Assembly: GCA_963514095.1 (NCBI GenBank)
Contig: OY741285.1
Span: 13,249,407-13,313,406, forward strand
From: Eutrigla gurnardus
Taxonomy: Eukaryota; Chordata; Actinopteri; Perciformes; Triglidae
Length of the DNA: 64,000 nt
Direction of reading: 5' to 3'
In this document: positions 11,501-27,100 of the stretch, piece by piece
How the letters are laid out: every line of letters starts with the position of its first letter
Numbering within the stretch: position 1 is the first letter of the stretch
Notes under the pieces: model-generated
Seen by the model: only the letters and a program-made list of their open reading frames with translations
The model's database searches: none
What the model was told of the DNA's origin: nothing
Position numbers and translations under genes: made by a program

Positions 11501-14500
11501 TGAAGCCAACCCTGAATGCACCATACGGAGAGGTAATGTCATGTTACGTACATAGTCATGAAAACTAGCTCTGTGGATGAGACTGAGGTAACGGTTATAA
11601 ATAAAGTTTATTGTAGTTTCCATCAGGAGATCAGAGGCATGCAGCCTCCCGTCTCCATTGACCCGACGCTCAATTTCAACCTTCACGCCGCCGTCTCACT
11701 TCCTTTCTCACTCCGATGGCGTTTCTGTGAATGTCAGGACGCCCTGAAGGCTGTCCACTCTTTAATGTCAGAGGACGGAAGCTCAGCGTCAACAAGAACC
11801 AGAGCCAGAACCAAGTGCTGTTTCTGTTGGTCCACTTTAAGAGACCATAATCCTGATAAACGACTCACACAAGAGAAGAAACTCTTTCCAGTTCAGATTA
11901 TATTCTTATTTAAGCCATACATTTGATTTATTTAATTTAGAGTTGAACAATCTGGGACCTGCGAAAGACGTTCTGGTTTTCAGTTCTACATATATGATAA
12001 CGATGTAGAAAAGTCCGTCAGTGGGCATAAAGGATTATTTATGGTGAAAATAATTAACTGTCATCACACGAGCCACAGACATGCAGCCCTAATTTAAAGC
12101 GTCCAATCAGCACACAGTCAGTCAATGTAGCACCAACTAATATAACCTCTGTGACTGACCGCAGACAGCTGACCCCACCCCCCACCCCCCTCCACTACTT
12201 CTCACTTCACCTTGCTATTTGAACAAGGCTGTATTCTGATGTTTGTGGGAGGCTGAACTGTAGCGGCTTGTTGGCCTCTCGGCGGGTTAATTAGTGCAGC
12301 AAAGCCACCATTCATGTGCCGGTGGAGGAGCCTGCAGACGGGGAGGCTGAGTCGGCCCCTCTGGCAGCCGCCGCCGGCTCTGGCACCTCAGAGTGCCGGC
12401 TGGCCAGCTGGCTCGGCCACCGGGTGAGTGATCAGCTGAGTGGCGCAGGGGCATGCAGCGGCGTGGGGGCATGCAGTGGCGTGGGGGCATGCAGCGGCAT
12501 GGGAGCATGCAGCGCTGTGGGGGCATCAGACGTTTAAAAGCTGGAGACTTTTATTCTAAGTAAAGTGTCACAGTCACATGACCACAAGACCAAAAGTATT
12601 GAAAGTTACTAAAGTAGAAAGTAAAAGTATCACTGTGAAGGACATTTCCACTGGTTTTTACATTACTAACTGAATCTCTCGTCATATAAATAATAAAATA
12701 ATAATCAATAACTAATGCGACGCTGATGAAGTGCACAATCCTAGCTGGAGGAGCTCCAGACACCAGCAGGAGTCCTGGACCCACACCTGGAGTCACACCT
12801 GGACTCATGGACTCACACCTGGACTCACACCTGGAGTCACCCCTGGAGTCAAACCTGGACAGGTGTGAGCCTATGTGGATCATGTTGAAGCAGGTCCTCT
12901 CACCCTGCAGACAAGCGTTCCTCTCCGTTTTACAGCAACAGCGAGGGAACGGGAGGATTTTCCACCATCGTCCTGAGTGACAGGACAAGGCGGCGGGATG
13001 TTTCTGTCACCTGGCTGCCAGCGTTGCCTGGAAATCTATTATTGACTGAGACAGCGGAGCAGAAAGTTGCCAGGCACAGAGGATGCCAGCTGCACCTCCG
13101 TCCTCATACCGCCGTCACGTCAAACCAAATAAGAGCAACGAAGTCTGCTGCTCAGTTCAGGCGCTTAACACCTGGAAACGTTTCCACCACTTCATTAAAA
13201 AACAAATATTTGGTCCTACAGGAAATTTGTCTTTACATATACTGAAGTCACATAGAAACACTGATGCTGAAGCTTCATTTTTGTTTCAGTTTGAATGATC
13301 ATGTAAAGAAGTTTGTTGTGTTGTGGATTTTATTTTCCTATATTTACACTTTCAAAGGAAAAAGGTAAGTTTGTGTACATTCTATGTCCCCAGATCCACC
13401 AGAAACCAAAGACCGTCCTATCTGGGTTCACGACATCATCCTGAGGTGTTCAGTGGATTTCACCAAGTTGGATTCACTGGATCTAGCAAGTGGGCTGGTT
13501 TACCACAGTTGGAGGAACCCAGAATAAGCTATATATCAGTGATTTAATATCAATAACCAGATGAAAAGGATGCTGAAATAATTCCATAATGATGGTGATC
13601 AGTAAAAAGTGTGAGGTCATGCTTTGTTGGACTGTCTGCAAGATGACAAGCTAACTACTTTTAAAATGCTTGTTTTCTGAATGGAGTCTGGTTGATGGTT
13701 GCTAGGCTATGCTAACATTGTAGCTGCTCCATCAATACTCCAAATAAGGTAATCTAGTCATAAATACGAGAAAGACCTTGTTGTTTGGTCACAGCCAGTC
13801 TCTGGTTTCTCCACATAGTCTGGTCTGGTCTCTGGACTAATGTGAGCCTCTGGTTTCTCCACTTCATCAGCACCAGCACGCAGGAATTTACTGCAGCAGC
13901 CTTTTCCACAACAACATCGACCCTCTTAGAGGAAAAACTCCAAACAATAAAACCCCGACGGGTGCCCCGAGAGCCCCGGCCTCCACTGCTGCCCCACTAA
14001 CATGTAAAGGTGGTGTTACCTGACCTAACGGGGTGGAGCTTCTACTTTAACACACAGCTTATCTTCATCAGACCATATCTGCTCTTTAGACAGGGACAGA
14101 ACTGAACCAACAACTCCAGCCCACCAGGCACACAGGGGCCCCGGGGCCCACCAGGCAAAAAAAAAACAAAAACCGATGCTGAGCGACCAGGAAAACTTAA
14201 ACATAGACTTAAATAGATGCAACATTTTGACATTTTAGCCTCATTTGGAGTTGAGATGAAGCTGTTTCATTAATAATAATTATGAAAATAAAAAATAGCA
14301 AGTAAAGTCATTCAGTTTTAGAAGCTTGTAATGTACTGTAACTGTTTTTCTATTCAATATTAATATTCAGATTGGTAAATCAATATTAATTGTTTGGTCT
14401 GTAAAAAACTTAATTGTGTGCAAAAAGGGACTGAAAAACAAGCATAAAATAATAATGGATGATGAGGTAGATGACAATAATACATAATTCATAAAACGTA

Positions 14501-17255
14501 ACACGTTTTGATAAGAATCTGGTAATGTGTAAATGTAAAGACAGTGTGAGTTCACGTCTGCAGCAGCTCGCAGGTTAAACCTGAAAACAGAGGAAGCTGC
14601 TTTCTAGTAACAGCGGAGGTCAAAGTTGTTTCCTGAAAATAACGATGTTGCTTTATCTTCATTCAACAGATGAAAAGAGAGAAACAGCCTTTTGTGTCTT
14701 TGAGCGTTCCCTGTTCTCTGTTACATCTGGTGTTTTCTTTACACGAGGACAGAATCACACATGAGAAGATTATAAGTGGTGATATCAAGATAACAGGATC
14801 AAACTGCTGCTGCTTATATTATTATTAAACATTATAATTATTATTATTAAATTGTTAGAACAGAATGGTTCAGCTTCAGTGTTGAGGAGAGAAGCTGGTA
14901 AAAGCATGTGATTAATTCGTCTGTGGAGCAGCAGACAGGCAGCCTGTCTGACTGACTCACTGTAACTGGAGAGGTTCAACACTCATAGACACACAACAGA
15001 GACACAAAGCAGCAGCAAACAAGCTCCTTATAGCTGCATTCTCTCTGCTGGCCACCAGGGGGCGACTCCTCCCTGATGGTATAGAAGTCTATGAGAAAAT
15101 GACCCTACTTGTCTCTTGATTTATTATCTCAGTAAACGTTGTAAACATGAGTTTATGGTCTCAATCTCTAGTTGCAAGTCATCTGCAATCTAGCATGATG
15201 TTCATTTCGTCAATTATGGTCCATTTACAGTCAAACGACGACGTCCAAAGACCAAGATGGCGACAGCCAGAAAATAAATGTGTATTATTGTCTGTATCAC
15301 TTATATTACAGGTTTGTGGAACTGAACCTGTGATAAAAATGGAACAATAATTAAAACTGCGAGCAGTGATAACGGGCCCTCGCATGGCACGTAACTCGGT
15401 TAGTGCTACGGCCGCCTGACGTGTCGGACCGCTTGGCCTGGCCACCGCCACGGGGCGGGTCGTCCCCGGCCACCGCCATGGCTGGCGCCTGTCGTCCCCG
15501 GCCACCGCCACGGCTCGGGTCGTCCCCGGCCACCGCCACGGCTGGCGCCTGTCGTCCCCGGCCACAGCCACGGCGCGGGTCGTCCCCGGCCACCACCACG
15601 TTGCCGGTCGTCCCTTGCCTGAGTCCTCTCTTTTGCCTTAATCGTCGTGTTGATCATTGTATCAGATGATTGAAGTCATCACGCTTGACTGGGGTGCAAA
15701 GTTCCACGACACTCTGACCTTATACGGGTGTAAAAACATGATATTTCATGTCGCCAATAGGTGGCGCTCTGATTGTGAGTCAAAATTGCAGTGCAGACGT
15801 GTTCAGGGTGGGATTCTCATCAAATGTGAGAAGTTTGAACATGATCGGACAATGGACACTGAAGTTATAACAGTTTAGAGTATTGTGGCAAAGCATGAAA
15901 TTCGTCCATGTTCAGGGTGCCGTAATTGCGCTCCCGTAGGATTTATGTAAGACCTTTTGATGATTTTTAATCGTCGAGGCCTCTAGAACAGGCTCAAAAA
16001 GTTTGGTAGGAATCGGATCAACGGTGTAGGAGGAGTCAGTTAAAATACAAACCTTACAATTGAAAAATGGCTGATTTACTGTAGCGCCCCCGAGTGGTCA
16101 ATTTTAATAAAACTTTCAGGATATGTTCCAGGGACATATGTCAACATAATCTGCAAGTTTAATGATGATTAGGTTAAATATTGTGGAGTTATGTGTATTG
16201 ATTTTTAGAGCCCCGCCCCTCTGACGTTCATTGGCTAATAACTTCTGAATGCAACGACATTATACAAAGCTTTTGATAGCACTTGACCAGCTTGGTCTAA
16301 TGATGATGCACAGCAAATTTGGTGAGAATCTGATCTACGGTTTAGGAGGAATTAGCAAAAAGGCGTTTTTCACAAAATTCAAAATGGCGGAAAATTTCGG
16401 TAGGCGGACTTTGGTGCCATAATTTAATTTTTTGTAGAGCTCACGGATCTGCATATCTGTGCAAAATTTCAAGTTAATTGGAGTTACGGTGTGAGCTGGC
16501 CATCCTTCTTTGCGTTAGGTGGCGCTAGCGAGCCACTTTTCTGTGGCCAACTATGAAACCTTTAAAATATCAAAATTTTCGCCGTTTTCTATTAGCACAC
16601 CAAATTTGGTAAGCTAATTATTTTGCTAAGGCCCCCAAAATGGCACGCAAAGTGGCAGAAAAATAAGAATAATAATAATAAAAAACATTCGCATTTCAAT
16701 AGGGCTTCGCTGCCCGACGTTGTCGGCGCTCGGGCCCTAATAAGTAAAGACACAAGATCTAACCTGAACTAAATCCGGACACCAACGCCAACATAAACGT
16801 TATTATTATATGAAATAAAGTGGTGGCCCCCTGTTGTGAAGAGAAGTCATTACAGCAGCGTTTGTAGAGATGTCGTTGAGTCACCAACATTATGAACTGA
16901 TCTGAGATCTGATCAGACTCACCTGGAGGCCACGTAGCTTCTTCCTGCCTCTCTCCAGGCGACTCAGCAGTCTCAGGTGAGGTTGGTCTCCGCCGGCCGG
17001 CTGCAGCAGACGGTCGTCAACCGAGACCGTCTTCCTCAGGGCAGCCCGCTCGCCGGCCCACGCCGCCCCACCCCCCTCCGCCAGGGGGAGGCTCCTCCCA
17101 CCTCCACCTGCTGTCCTGTCCCCCGCCGACACGGGAGATGGATCAGGTGACCAGAAGTCACGTTGCACCAAACCTGGACGAGAGAAACCAGAGAACCCAT
17201 GCTGTTACTGGACACCACTGATACACACACACGCACACACACACCACACATGCAT

Positions 17256-17321
<66 letters not shown>

Positions 17322-17351
17322 TCACACACACACACACATGGACAAGAACAT

Positions 17352-17418
<67 letters not shown>

Positions 17419-18132
17419 AGAAACGGACAATTTACTGTCAAACTAAAATAAATAAATAATAGATAGTGTTAGAAGATATTTTTATACATTTTTTACTCTT
17501 AATGATAGCTATCTAAATAATTCCCTAATCTTTATAAGGCCGTGTGAGAACTAATAATAAAAAAATGAAAGAATTAAAGTTATTTAAATCCATCCATCGT
17601 CTACCGCTTATCCTGTATTCAGGGTCGCGGGGGGGCTGGAGCCGATCCCAGCTGTCATTGGGCGAAGGCAGGGTACACCCTGGACAGGACGCCAGTCTAT
17701 CACAGGGCCAACATGTAGAGACAGACAACCATTCACACTCACATTCACACCTACGGGCAATTTAGAGTCACCAATTAACCTATCCCCAAGTATATTATAT
17801 GAAATATTATAATAGTATGAATTTGTAAACATTTCCAATATAACAATAAGTATTGATGTCTATAATAATATTATATAATTATTATATTCACGTGGTATCT
17901 ATATATAATCAGTTTTATAGATTTAGCATTTCTCTTTGAGGCTATTGTGCTTCATGTTTTTCCCTTCAATCGGCTAAAAAAATGTGAAGATGAAAGATGA
18001 AAAGATGAAAGTAGAGAGACTGATGCTGTCGACTGGAGGCCAATCAAAATGTCACATTTAAAAGTCAGTTTCAACACGGAGCCGCCATCATGTTCACGGC
18101 TTCATACTCCTTCAGCCAAGTGTGTGTGCAAA

Positions 18133-18165
<33 letters not shown>

Positions 18166-21100
18166 CTGTGTGTGTGTGTGTGTGTGTATGTGTGTGTGTG
18201 TGTGTGTGTGTGATCGGGTGTCAGACCAGCTGAGCTGCTGCATTAAAACTGCAGGAGGAGATGAAACAGACGGAGATTCCCGGATGTCTTTATACTGCAG
18301 CTACTCCACGCTTTTATTTTGAAGGAGCGGATTTATTCACATAAACCTCTATTTATTTCTTCAGAATAAAAGTTGAAAACGAGACTACACCTTTAGAGCG
18401 TCGAAATGGAAGTCATAGACACAGTACCCAGTTTTTTACCTTCATGTAAAAAGTATAAACTATAACTGACGGTTAAACTACTAAATGAGGCTTTGACGTC
18501 TAAAATTATATTTTAAATTGAAATACATCATGTTCATGGCACAATTCAAACAGGATAAAAAAAATGTTTTGTCTCTCCGTTGACTACCATACATATTTTT
18601 TTCTGAAATAAAGTCCCACAGGAAGGGACGAGGATTAGCTGATCCATACAGATCCCCTTTGATCAGCTGTGTTTCAGCATTAATACTGGATTCATATGTA
18701 ACTGGAGTCAGATTTTTGCCCCCAGTTCAAATAAATATTCATTGTCTAAGTCTAAGCTTCAGTTGGGATGTTGAAATAAATAAACAAGACTCCTGTGAGT
18801 CAATTTGTGGTGAGAGCTGCAGGTCCAGGACCACCACCAGACAAGGACTCTGATCTGGAGTCTTGGCTCCCTCTGATGGACGGAAGGCAGAGAGACATCC
18901 AGACTGGTCATCAATAAAAATAAAGAGGATACAAACTGGAGCAGATTAACTAGCTTCAACTTGAGGGAAAGCGCTTCACTTTTTAGATTTAAAAAGGTAA
19001 TGAGAAAAAAGAGACGGCTGACTTCCTGTTGAGTCTAAAGAGGAAACGACTTCCAGCTCAGCAAACATCAGGATGTTGTTCCACCACCGCTGATCGTTTG
19101 CCTGCTGGATTCAAGGATTTCATTCTCAATCGATTAAAATCTGACTTAAAGTTCACGCATGACGCAGCGATGTGGTCTAAAAGGTCGGAGGTCGTAGTTC
19201 CGTCGTGGGAAGTTGAACCGACGGCATGCTTGGTATTCTGGTGTTGGTGATTGCCATGGCAACTGACAACAAAAACAGGATTCTGCTTTAACTTCCTGGT
19301 TTCTTTCAGAATAAGCAGATGCGCTGTGAGATATCAGCAACCTTCAACTCTCATCGGTGGGAGGATGAAAATAACTCACGGCTACACAAAGGATGAAAGA
19401 AAGAAACCAACAAACGATTCACAGAGAGGCTTTAAAACGGAGAGATCAATGAACAGAGGAATACATCGGAGGAGAAAGATGATGGTGAGGCTGCATGTTC
19501 ACTCTGTGGGATTCACTGACCCGAGGGACGGTGGAAAAATCCTAAACTTACATAAACCACACTCTGCAGGATGGATGGAGACCCCAGTGCAAACTGTAGA
19601 AATAGAATAGAAGGAAAACGGACATTCATCCACATCAACATAGCAGGATGGTCAGATGTTTTTTACACCTTCAAATGCTGCCCTGAAATGTGACCTTCTT
19701 TTCCTGACTCAGAGGATCCAACTGATGGATCCTTCACGGGCCGAGGATTCATTGTGACGACTGGAGGAAAACAGAATAAACTATTTAGCTGTGATGTAAA
19801 ATCAATAACCAGATGAAAGGGATACTGAAATAACTCCATAATGATGGAGATCATTATACAGTCTGAAGTCATGCTTTGTTAGGTCTGTCTGCAAGACGAC
19901 AAGCTAACTACTTTTAAAATGCTTGTTTTCTGAATGGGGTCTGATTGACGGGTGCTAGGCTATGCTAACAATGTAGCTGCTCCATCAACACAACACATCT
20001 TTGTAAAGACTTTAAAGTCAACAACAGGGAGGCTGCCTGGAATCTGTCCAACAGGAAGCTCATTATCATTCTCCAGGAGGGTGGAGCTGAAGGATGGGGG
20101 GACCAACAGGAAGCTCAATACTGGACCTCACTTAATACTGGACCAAACCAGGACTAAACACAGGACCGAACCAGGACTGAATACTGGATCAAACCAGGAC
20201 TAAACACAGGACAGAACCAGGACTAATCACAGGACCGAACCAGGACTGAATACTGGATCAAACCAGGACTAAACACAGGACCAAACCAGGACTAAACACA
20301 GGACCAAACCAGGACTAAATACAGGACCAAACCAGGACTAAACACAGGACCATACCAGGACTAAATACTGGACCAAACCAGGACTAAACACAGGACCAAA
20401 CCAGGACTAAATACTGGACCAAACCAGGACTCTGCGATCCATGCAGGTTAATCCGTTAAAGTTAGCAGGAAAGTTCCCGCAGTGTGTTGACAGCAAGATT
20501 CCCTAGTCAAATTGCACTGTCAAGAAGTAGGGACGGCAAAAAAGCATAACAGTGGCAGCTAGTCGCGCCAGCGTTCACTCTCTCCCTAACGGACAGTTTG
20601 CTGTATTTACATATAATTTAATTTGTTGTTTTAGTTTCGTTTTTTTTAAACATTCGTAACATGATTAAAATAAATATACAAATACCATTAAATTATTATC
20701 ACACATTTATCAACACAATTCCAATGACTATATTTTTATGCATGAAAGTAGTTGATATGCAAACAGGCATATCGTTTGTTTTCACTTTAAATGTTGCTCT
20801 TGCAATAAATTGTGGGGCAGCGTAATCTCCTTTTGTTTCGTAAAGGAAGATCCGTTGTATCGTATTCTAAAGGAGATCTGAAAGGAAGCATCGGAGCTCC
20901 TTTCCTTTGCATTTAGAGAATTCAAACAGCTCTTATCATGGCGGTCACTTAATTACTTCGGGTCATTACTTCAGTTAGGAACCTTCCGAAACAAAAAAGA
21001 CCGCAGCCCAGGACTTAACACGGATGACCTCCACCAGAAGTAAACAGCTACGGTTAGCCTATAAAGGAACTGCACCACGGTCACCAAGGTCACGTGACTC

Positions 21101-24100
21101 CAGGTCACCACCACTAAGATAAAGGCCGACCAGAGATGTGTTTACTGACGTCTTTTACATCGTAAAACAAAATTATAAAATCGTTTCAGCTCGTGTTATA
21201 CTCAGACCTGATTTCAGGCATCGAACCAGAAACACGTCGAGGGAACAGGAAGTGTAAAACTGCTGACTCATGTCTGAGCTTCAGGACTCATTCCTGCAGC
21301 ACTCTATAAAAACAGCACATTAATGGTGAGATGTTGCTCCGAGTGAGTTCTCCCTCAGTCCTGGACCACATTCAGACATCGTTGTCCCCATTAGTGACTC
21401 ATAGAAACATGGGAAACATACTGACGAGGAACACGGGACCCCAGGGAAGTTTTATAAACCACATAAACAACATCTAATTTAGATGTTTATTCTACTAGAT
21501 GCTCTACTTTTACAGTTACTGGACCAGGCAGTTAGTTAGTACTACCTCTATATAGATTATATTATATTTTTACTCTTCGTATCATCTTAGTATCTAACTG
21601 CATTGGTAGCGACCTTTCAATCAGCAGGTAGCCCCACCCCCAAAAGCATCCCCTGCTTTCTGGTCTGTTTGACTCTAAATGGACCACAATGTACTAAATG
21701 AACATCATGCTGGATTGAAGAAGACTTGAAACAGCAGAGAGAATGACAGTTTAAGGTGCTCCAGGGTGACACAGATGTCCTCCCTGTATCGTATTCATGA
21801 AGGTTATAATGTTCAGTTATTGTTAGCGTTCTTACCTGCAGCATTCCAGTGGAGTCCTCCAGGACTGGCAGCGAGTCGCCGGCGTTTCCTGATGCTGACA
21901 CATCCGTGGGAGGCAGAGTCTCCCGCTGACAGCACCACGGCAGAAGCAGGCGTGGAGGAGAGGATGGGAAGGAGGGAGGTGGCCAGGAACGGCATCTCCC
22001 TGCCCATGGCAGGTGTGAGGAAAGAGGAGTCTCTCTCCTCTGACCTGCAGAGACGGAGGAGCAGATGTGACCTCACACCAAACATCCATGTTCCTGTTAC
22101 GCTGCGTTCACAACAAACACTGTTGCAAACAAACCTTTCGTACGGTTGCATACAAAGTCAATGCAAAGATCTGAATAAAGACTTTCAATCAGGCCTTTAT
22201 TCAACTTTTAAATCCCACTAAAACTATTTAATATTGAACTTTATTTTTATATCGGTGGGTATCGGAGTTGAGAGGAGCTTTGAAAACTCTTTTAAATGTT
22301 GGCTTTCAGCATTCACATTTCCATCACAAATTATTTTCTCGATTTATATTATTTTTTTCTTATCCTTTTTTTTGTCATTTTACGATCGAGTTCTGGAACA
22401 AGAATTTCCTTCTGGATTAATAAACTTCTATCTCATCTCAGAGTCGTTAAGGTGTTCAAGTGAAAAACATGACAACTGGGCAACCTGCATCAGCTGATGA
22501 GGACCCTGTGGTACAATCAAAAGCTCCCGGACAAATATTAAACGGACCATGTCCAGCTGATTAATTCAATAGTGAACCCGACACTGGGATCAAGTTCAGA
22601 GTCCAAGGAGGTCTGACATGGCTGCCAGGTTCCCAAACTTTACCAGGCCAAGGACCCCATACAGCATCAGCTCCCGGAGGGGACCCCTATATAGCATCTA
22701 CCTCTGGCAGTGACCCCCATACAGCATGATCCTCTAGAGGGGACCCCCATACAGCATCTGCCTCTGGGGTCCCCATACAGCAGGGGACCTCCATAAAGCA
22801 TCAGCCTCTAGAGGGGACCCCCATACAGCTCTGAGCGAACACATGCAGGTCCAGTAGTCCTGATACCTGTCCGCCGAGACCACGTAGCTGCTGCTCCTCC
22901 ATGACCCTCGGACCCGCCGGCTTCGCTTCTTCTGCCTCCCCGAGACAAAGTCCACCAGTTGAGTCCAACTCCACATCGATGACGTTTCACCGCATCACGT
23001 CAACGTTACACAGCGGTGGCGACGACCACAGCGACCATGACGATGACCACCACAATCAGAATTTTAGATGCTGCCGTTTGGTTTTAAAGGTACGGAGAAA
23101 GGAAACACAACTGAGGTGGAGGTCTACGGCTGAAGGAGACGGGTGTTACCTTACCTGTGTGTGTGTGTGTGTTTCAGATATCACAGATTATCCAGAGCTG
23201 ATCAGTCACGAGGCCTTTGTGCCAGGGAGACTGATGTTGCATTTACTTGCAGTAGGAAAATTCAACAGCCACACAATGGCTGTTTAAAGCTGAAATCCAG
23301 TTATTTTTTTGTACAATTTTCCACCTTGATAGCAAGCAGACAGCTTATTCAAGTCACTCATGATATTTATCATCCTGATTCATCACCATCAACTAATTAT
23401 GAGTGTTTTTAATTGATCCCAGATTAAGTCATATATTATTCCATCCCTCCCTAAAACGTGAACCCATTATAGCCTTTCTACAGGTCTTCGCCGAGTCCTC
23501 GTTCTCCAGATACACCTCCAGAGTGCTCGTATTAGCAGCGATGCATTTCCCTAAATAAACATATATAAACACCAGCGTTTCCCCTCAGGCTCCCTGCAGG
23601 ATCCTGGCTTATCTCACCCAACACAACATTGCCACGGAGCCAGACGAAACGTTTACGAACCGTTTACGAGCCAAGGAACAGCGGCGTCTCCGCCGGCTGG
23701 ACGAGATGTCTGAGAGCCGACCACAGTCTCAACACATTCTAATCCAACGCCGTTAAAAACCAGCGTCTTCTCCTCCAGTCAGCAGAAAATATTCAGACCA
23801 GAAATGAAGTCAAACAACCAGCTGTCTGACGTTTTGTTTCTATAAAAAAGAAAATATATATTCAGGTGGCGTTAACATCTACTTTAGGAACCAATGAGCT
23901 TGGAGCCAGACAGGAAGTCAATGAGTTAACTCTGGTGGTGACCCTCGGCTCCCAGTAACTGCAGTGAATGGTTGGTGTGGAAAATAAATGCTTAAAATAG
24001 ATGGAAGCCATTAACTGTTACGTGTTGGTGTAGGAGTCACCAGGTAACATGGTCACCGGTTCAACCCAAATGCTGTGTCGACCTCCACTGGACTGTTGGT

Positions 24101-27100
24101 AAAAGTGAGTAAAGTCTCTGTGTTTGACGTGTTCATGATCTCAGATAACGTGTGGATCATCTAGTGGAACGTTACCACAGCCTGGACGGAACAAGTGGCG
24201 ACATCACCCGATGGTTTGTGGACTCACCAGAATGTTATGCTGGGGTTGAAATTTGAAAATGCCTCATTGGCCCCTATTTGCATCTTTGCATGGACTTTAG
24301 ATGTAACACAAGTCACTAGAAGATAATCAGCAGTGATGTAAAACATCAGGACTCACCTGAGCGGTGTGTCTGTCCACCCTGGATCGCTGCAGGAGGAGTG
24401 GCGGCAGTGGGAGGCCGGGGACGAGGAGGACGAGGAGACGGGCTGGGAATTGGACGAGTGGTTGGACGCTTGCGAGGAAGAGGAGGAGGTGTGTGAGGAG
24501 TCCAGCACTCTGGGAAGCAGCAGCGAGGACGGCATGCACAGCCATGTCTCCAGGCTGGAGAACTTGGAGTAGCTCAGCATCTCCAGGACGCTGAGGGACG
24601 AGAGACACGATGCTGAAGACCAGGACCCGGACCGGGACCGGAGCTGCATTTTCAGAGCTTGCGATCGCAACAATTAACCCAAATTCAACCAATCCAGGTG
24701 AACAATGTAATTGTGTTCAATCTCTGCAAATGTTTCCTCAAATGTGCCACATAGGTGGTGAGCTGACAGAATGGAGATCACCTGAGCATTTAAACTTCCT
24801 GTTGGTTCTATTGTCCGTTACACATCACAACATTAATGGTCACATAACAGCATGAACAGAAACATAATGTAGCTCAGGTTTCTAGCTCCACAATTCATTG
24901 CAGATTCCTTTGCTTTCCAAATCATTAAAATATAATCGATTAGAATATCACAAATATCAGGTACCTCTCCTCTCCCGCTCCTGGGACGTCATCTTTCTCA
25001 TCTTCGGCTTGGAAGACGCAGGAAGTCCTGGAGTCTCGCAATGACAGTAAAACACCGGAGTTATCAGAGTCCACGGACATCTTCAGCCATATCTGTAATG
25101 GAGCAGATAGTTAGTCTGTAGCTAACTGGAACACTAGCTTTTTAGATAGTTAACTGGTCACACTACCTTGTTAGATAGTTAGTCTGCAGCTAACTGGTAA
25201 CACTAGCTTGGTAGATAGTTAGTCTTTAGTCAACTGGTAACACTAGCTTGTTAGTTAACTGGTAACACTAGCTTGTTAGATAGTTAGGCTGCAGCTAACT
25301 GGTAACATAGCTTGTTAGTTAACTGGTAACACTAGCTTGTTAGATAGTTAGTCTGCAGCTAACTGGTAACACTATCTTGGTAGATAGTTAGTCTCGGATA
25401 ACTGGTAACACTAGCTTGTTAGATAGTTGGTCTGTAGCTAACTGGTAACACTAGCTTGGTAGATAGTTAGTCTCGGATAACTGGTAAAAACTAGCTTGTT
25501 AGATAGTTGGTCTGTAGCTAACTGGTAACACTAGCTTGGTAGATAGTTAGTCTTAAGTCAACTGGTAACACTAGCTTGTTAGTTAACTGGTAACACTGGC
25601 TTGTTAGATAGTTAGTCTGCAGCTAACTGGTAACACTAGCTTGTTAGTTAACTGGTAACACTAGCTTGTTAGATAGTTAGTCTGCAGCTAACTGGTAACA
25701 CTAGCTTGGTAGATAGTTAGTCTCGGATAACTGGTAACACTAGCTTGTAAGATAGTTAGTCTGTAGCTAACTGGTAACACTAGCTTGTTAGATAGTTGGT
25801 CTGTAGCTAACTGGTAACACTAGCTTGTTCGATAGCTAACTGGTAACACTAGCTTGTTAGATAGTTGGTCTGTAGCTAACTGGTAACACTAGCTTGTTCG
25901 ATAGCTAACTGGTAACACTAGCTTGTCAGACACTAAGTCTGTAGCTAACTGGTAACACTAGTGGCGAGAAAACCTTGACACTCTGCAGAGCTCTAGCATA
26001 ATGTCACTTCCAACATTACTTGTTGACCCCAGATTTAAACCGATTGTTTTTTCAGTCCAATGAAACTGATGAAGCAGTGAGACGACTCACATCTAAGTGT
26101 GCAAATGTAATACATGAAACAAATTCATCTCCATCTCCAGCAGCTGCAGCATCAACATCATCACAGAATGTAGTTGGTATTTTCTTTTCTTTTCTTTTGT
26201 GTAAGTCAATTTGGATTAATTGTAACCCTCACTTAGATTATCTGTGTCTACTTCTCCGGAAACAGGCTATGGTGTCATTTAGATGCCACAGTGATGAAGT
26301 CCAGAAGAACACACAATGTGGCCACTGACGCCACTGTTGAAGTTCAGATATATCTGTCAGAATTGGTAGGACAGATGACCCCCTTGTGTATTGGGAGAGG
26401 CAGAAGTGCATTTATCCAAAAATGGATAATAGGGTATCCCAGCCTCATTAGTGCCATGTGAAAGAGTTTTCTCCAAAGCAGGACAAGTTATCTCCAAAAA
26501 GAGAAATCACCTAAATCCCAGCACGGTTGAATAAATATTGTTTTTGAATAAAAATCAATAAACCCGCCCATATCAGTTGCACAATCACATACCACCCTCT
26601 TCAATGTTCATAAGCACTTATCCCTGACACTGTCTTCCTTCCTTGTTAAAACACTGTAACACTTTAAAACTACAACTGTCCTGACATCTTATCAGTCATT
26701 GACGAAAATGTAATATTGAAAAACGTATTACAGTAATTGCAAACACACGAACACACATGCAAATAGAAATTGTATTTATTTGGATCAATACATGAACCAT
26801 AAATGCAACAAATAATGAAGATGAATGCAATTCTCATTCAAAGCGTTAAATACTCATGTAGCACTCTTTGACCAGCAGGGGAGTTTGTGTGCACATGAAG
26901 CCTCCAGAAATGAACCTTTTTGCGAACCACTTGGCTGGGAGGCTAGTGAAGTAATGAAGCTCTGGCCATCACTAGTTCTCAGCTCTCTATAGTTGTAGAA
27001 CTAGCCTGTTAGTTTGGTAACGTTAACTACCGTTAACTAATGTTAAAGTGAGGTTTCTCCTGGGAAGCAGCTGAACTGTGTGTGAGGTTGTTCGAGAACG

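Noticed and set aside
24327..24692. 121-codon and plus-strand frames overlapping exon A
   Set aside because: They are shadows of the GA/CT-rich exon; only the minus frame with matching splice phases joins the neighbouring exons.
16923..25092. Naming the minus-strand gene ankfn1 or pctp from human synteny
   Set aside because: No ankyrin, FN3 or START-domain exon could be read, and the remembered sequences did not match; position alone is not enough.
25105..25960. CRISPR-like regular array
   Set aside because: 40-bp units are head to tail with no spacers; it is a minisatellite.
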